DNA from: CAYLXC01 sp964387865
GTDB taxonomy: Bacteria > Patescibacteriota > Microgenomatia > Daviesbacterales > UBA10151
Length of the DNA stretch: 32,974 nt
Assembly: GCA_964387865.1 (NCBI GenBank)
Contig: CAYLXC010000009.1
Coordinates: forward strand, 1-32,974
Reading direction: 5' to 3'
Below, in pieces: positions 31,062 through 32,974 of the stretch; position 1 is the stretch's first letter; each line of letters starts with the position of its first letter. Position numbers and translations under genes: made by a program. The notes under the pieces were generated by a model. That model worked only from the letters and a program-made list of their open reading frames with translations, was not told the origin of the DNA and did not search any database.

Positions 31062-31090
31062 TTGACAAAATTTCCCAAATAAGTCATTAT
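31062..31090 (+). promoter_or_regulatory. Promoter of the 31180 operon
   Basis: TTGACA (31062-31067), a 17-bp spacer and CATTAT (31085-31090). Same hexamers as the promoter at 3459-3488 of the other MerR-type gene. Confidence 0.65.
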
Positions 31091-31115
31091 TAAATTATTA
31101 TTAAATTAGATTAGA

Positions 31116-31173
31116 AAATTTAGGAAAATCCTTAGGAAAATTCCTAAGATTCAGGCTCATTTTTCCTAAATTT
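31116..31173. promoter_or_regulatory. Operator-like TTTTCCTAA repeats in the leader of the 31180 operon
   Basis: AAATTTAGGAAAA (from about 31116) and TTTTCCTAAATTT (from about 31161) are inverted 13-bp arms. Between them CTTAGGAA and TTCCTAAG form a perfect 8-bp inverted repeat with an AA loop. The motif matches the repeats at 3507-3535. They lie between promoter and start codon. Confidence 0.5.
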
Positions 31174-31179
31174 CTCCAA

Positions 31180-32298
31180 ATGAAAAAACTGCTCAAAAAA
31201 ATATTTGAGCAGACGGACAGAATAAACCCTAAACTGCCACTTAGGAAATTATTTTATGTCCTAAATTCATATCCCTCTAAAATTACCAATAGAATTTCCT
31301 TAAAAAGAGTAAAAACTGTATACATTTTAATAACTGAAAAAACAATACTTTTACTAACCTTCAGCAAAGATTCAAGTAATAAGAAATTCACTAATTATTT
31401 AGCAAATAAGATCTGGCAATATTCTTCACTTAAGAGGGCTATTTTCTATAAATCAAAAGCTTTTAAGAAAATTAGTTTTCAAACTAATTCTCNNNNNNNN
31501 NNNNNNNNNNNNNNNNNNNNNNNNNNNNNNNNNNNNNNNNNNNNNNNNNNNNNNNNNNNNNNNNNNNNNNNNNNNNNNNNNNNNNNNNNNNNAATAAAAT
31601 GGCCTAATCTATTGTCACATAATACCGAGCCACGTACCATACGGTACATGGCGCGGTCACAATACAATGTGACAAGAACTTTCGTGAAACGATACCTCGC
31701 AGCTCTGCTGCGGGGTAGTTCATTATCCAAAAGTCAAATTAAAAATTTAATTTATCTTAAAAAGGGCAAAATATCTCCTGATAAAATAAAACATTTACTT
31801 AAAATTAGTGATTTAGTTAAATTATCTAAGTTAAATTTCAAAAAATTACTACTTGAACAAATTGATTTACCAAATACGATCCAAAAAGGAATAACTAAAT
31901 CAATTGATAAATTACGATTTACTCTAGAAAGTTCAGTTAATTCTTTACATAAAGTGAGTTATCTGCATAATAAATCATCCCCATATTTTGTAAATCCTGT
32001 GCATTCCTATAGGACTCTATCTGGAAACTATAAGGTATTTTTAAAAAAAATACCGATTTTTATCAACAAAATTAAAAAGAAAGACAAACAATATTTACAA
32101 AAATTAGGAAAATTAACGGAAAAATTAAAGCATTCAAATTTTAAACAAACATACATTATTTTTAATAAGTTAGGAAAATTACTAAGTTTTAGCTTCAAAA
32201 TTGACAGAACTTTCGAAAATAAGAATGTGGATTATGAAGAAAAAGGGATATCTCCTCCAACAGCAATTGTAAATTATAAATCTCTAATTTATGAATAA
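31180..32298 (+). CDS. Hypothetical Lys-rich protein, with an assembly gap and palindromic insertion
   Basis: About 372 codons including the gap. I do not recognise the protein. It is rich in Lys, Leu, Ile and Asn, with no clear signal peptide or membrane span and with helix-prone basic segments. The 100-N gap at 31493-31592 has unlike flanks, so sequence is missing and the joined frame is not certain. After the gap the first 45 codons (HNTEPRTIRYMARSQY...YLAALLRGSS) come from two palindromes at 31612-31720 and have GC-rich codons. The true C-terminal part begins near KSQIKNLIYLKK. The stop overlaps the start of the MerR-type gene at 32291 by 8 bp, so the two are coupled. Confidence 0.5.
   Translation: MKKLLKKIFEQTDRINPKLPLRKLFYVLNSYPSKITNRISLKRVKTVYILITEKTILLLTFSKDSSNKKFTNYLANKIWQYSSLKRAIFYKSKAFKKISFQTNSXXXXXXXXXXXXXXXXXXXXXXXXXXXXXXXXXXIKWPNLLSHNTEPRTIRYMARSQYNVTRTFVKRYLAALLRGSSLSKSQIKNLIYLKKGKISPDKIKHLLKISDLVKLSKLNFKKLLLEQIDLPNTIQKGITKSIDKLRFTLESSVNSLHKVSYLHNKSSPYFVNPVHSYRTLSGNYKVFLKKIPIFINKIKKKDKQYLQKLGKLTEKLKHSNFKQTYIIFNKLGKLLSFSFKIDRTFENKNVDYEEKGISPPTAIVNYKSLIYE
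31493..31592. other. 100-N gap with unlike flanks
   Basis: Exactly 100 Ns, but unlike the other two spacers the flanking sequences do not repeat each other. This is a true gap of unknown size, next to palindromic repeats that probably stopped the assembly. Confidence 0.8.
31612..31675. repeat. Palindromic element with nested hairpins inside the 31180 gene
   Basis: Outer arms TTGTCACAT (31612-31620) and ATGTGACAA (31667-31675) are perfect. Inside, CCGAGCCACGTACC (31625-31638) and GGTACATGGCGCGG (31643-31656) pair with two mismatches around ATAC. It is GC-rich in an AT-rich gene. Confidence 0.8.
31690..31720. repeat. Second palindrome in the 31180 gene
   Basis: TACCTCGCAGC and GCTGCGGGGTA pair (one G-T) around TCT. 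Read on the minus strand it begins ACTACCCCGCAGCAGAGC, like a dispersed repeat seen in other bacterial genomes. Confidence 0.7.
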
Positions 32299-32974
32299 AA
32301 CTCTTTTGACCACATGTATTAAGGCAATCAAAAAAGGCGCTAGATATGTTTTCAGCTTGGGCATGACATCCCTCAAATTTACTTATAGGTCAAAAGCTAT
32401 AACTTATAGGCCTACAAAACAATATCTTTTTTCCATCTCAGAAGCAGCTAAGTTTTTAGGGGTATCAGCAGATACTTTAAGAAACTGGGAAGAAAGAGGA
32501 AAAATTATTCCAGAAAGGACTAAGGGTGGCAGCAGACGTTATCATCTTGAGCAATTAAAACAATTTTTAGCTCAAAAAAATCCCTATCTTGCTCAAAACA
32601 TTCCTAGCTTATTTGAGTCTCCAAAAATTCCTTCATTTAAACCAAATTATGCTATTAAGTTTTTAAGTTTATTTTTAATTTTTACCATATTATTTTTAAC
32701 TGGTATATCTTTATTATCAATTAGAACTCAAAAGGTGAGAGATCTGGCCACAGCGCAAGGGGAGATTTTAGGAACGGAAAATAAAAACCCAATTTTTTTT
32801 GAACGGTTTATTAGTTTTGTGCTATCTCCCTTTAAAATTATTGGTGAAAAAGTTCAAAAAACCGTAGCATCTTTTTTGGGACTTCCGGACTTCTTTTCCT
32901 TGAAAAAAGAAGTCGCCGAGATAAAAAGCCGCCCGCCCAGTTTTCAGAAAGAGATTATCAACCAGCAATCCTTA
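32291..32974 (+). CDS. Membrane-anchored MerR-type HTH protein, partial (paralogue of the 3536 gene)
   Basis: The frame is open to the end of the window (228 codons). One HTH unit at about residues 46-96 has SADTLRNWEERGKIIPERT and a GGSRRY wing, very like the first HTH of the 3536 protein. One membrane span follows (about 121-143), then a charged region with GEILGTENKNP (compare DILGEKTQNLE in the paralogue). It has one HTH instead of two and a different, basic N-terminal segment. ATG 32291 overlaps the stop of the gene before it (ATGAATAA). The exported part is missing from this window. Confidence 0.82.
   Translation, partial: MNKTLLTTCIKAIKKGARYVFSLGMTSLKFTYRSKAITYRPTKQYLFSISEAAKFLGVSADTLRNWEERGKIIPERTKGGSRRYHLEQLKQFLAQKNPYLAQNIPSLFESPKIPSFKPNYAIKFLSLFLIFTILFLTGISLLSIRTQKVRDLATAQGEILGTENKNPIFFERFISFVLSPFKIIGEKVQKTVASFLGLPDFFSLKKEVAEIKSRPPSFQKEIINQQSL

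Larger units (their letters stand above)
30619..31179. other. Non-coding region with strong inverted repeats
   Basis: About 560 bases with no supportable gene. It holds a 12-bp inverted repeat (30711-30747), a GC-rich structured block (30813-30911), a 10-bp hairpin (30942-30965), a promoter (31062-31090) and TTTTCCTAA-type repeats (31116-31173). AGTTTTGTGAT occurs near both outer hairpins, so 30711-30965 may be one unit. Confidence 0.6.

Overview
The window looks like a piece of a draft or metagenome-assembled Candidate Phyla Radiation (Patescibacteria) chromosome, most likely of the Microgenomates type. Reasons: strong AT bias; tightly packed short genes; a ComEC reduced to its membrane core; CPR-style wall and surface genes (sortase, PEGA protein, dockerin, membrane-anchored MerR-type proteins); and many -10 boxes only 6-11 nt before the start codon. 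TGA is used as a stop (argS, comEC, wecG-like gene), which argues against the TGA=Gly CPR lineages. The placement is inference from gene content, not a phylogeny.

Layout. 1-341: repeats and a palindromic element upstream of leuS. 342-2962: leuS. 3536-6498: a large protein with two MerR-type HTH domains, one membrane span and a long exported part. Both genes are interrupted by a 100-N spacer whose two flanks are the same 55 bp; removing the duplicate restores one frame in each. 6538-11801: co-directional run of a SprT-like peptidase, comEA, comEC, argS, a metallophosphoesterase and ndk. 11773-12633 (minus): lytic transglycosylase. 12828-18631: accessory region with three toxin-antitoxin pairs (HicBA, Phd-PIN, PIN-Phd), three copies of a short coding tail, three unrelated cargo genes and three stubs of a serine-recombinase gene, in repeating order. 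It ends at divergent tRNA-Pro(CGG) and tRNA-Arg(CCT). 18897-24245: envelope block of sortase, PEGA/beta-propeller protein, mreB, GT4 glycosyltransferase, WecG/TagA-like transferase and cupin. 24311-29609 (minus): small HTH protein, rplL, rplJ with an L10-type leader, response regulator, hybrid-free histidine kinase, membrane protein and dockerin protein. 29635-30618: YbhN/UPF0104-type membrane protein. 30619-31179: non-coding, with strong inverted repeats. 31180-32974: an unrecognised gene with a real assembly gap and a second MerR-type membrane protein, cut off by the window end.

How it fits together. The housekeeping genes (leuS, argS, ndk, rplJ/rplL) alternate with DNA uptake (comEA/comEC) and cell-surface functions (MreB, transglycosylase, sortase, glycosyltransferases). 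Small palindromic repeats of the 'GTCATTGCGAGCGAAGCGAAG' / 'CCTTCGACTACGCTCAGG' type have entered several genes in frame. The points most worth following are the recombinase-stub/TA/tail array, the membrane-tethered MerR-type paralogues with a shared candidate operator, the tRNA-Arg CCA end overlapping the sortase start codon, and the long acidic extension on ribosomal protein L7/L12.
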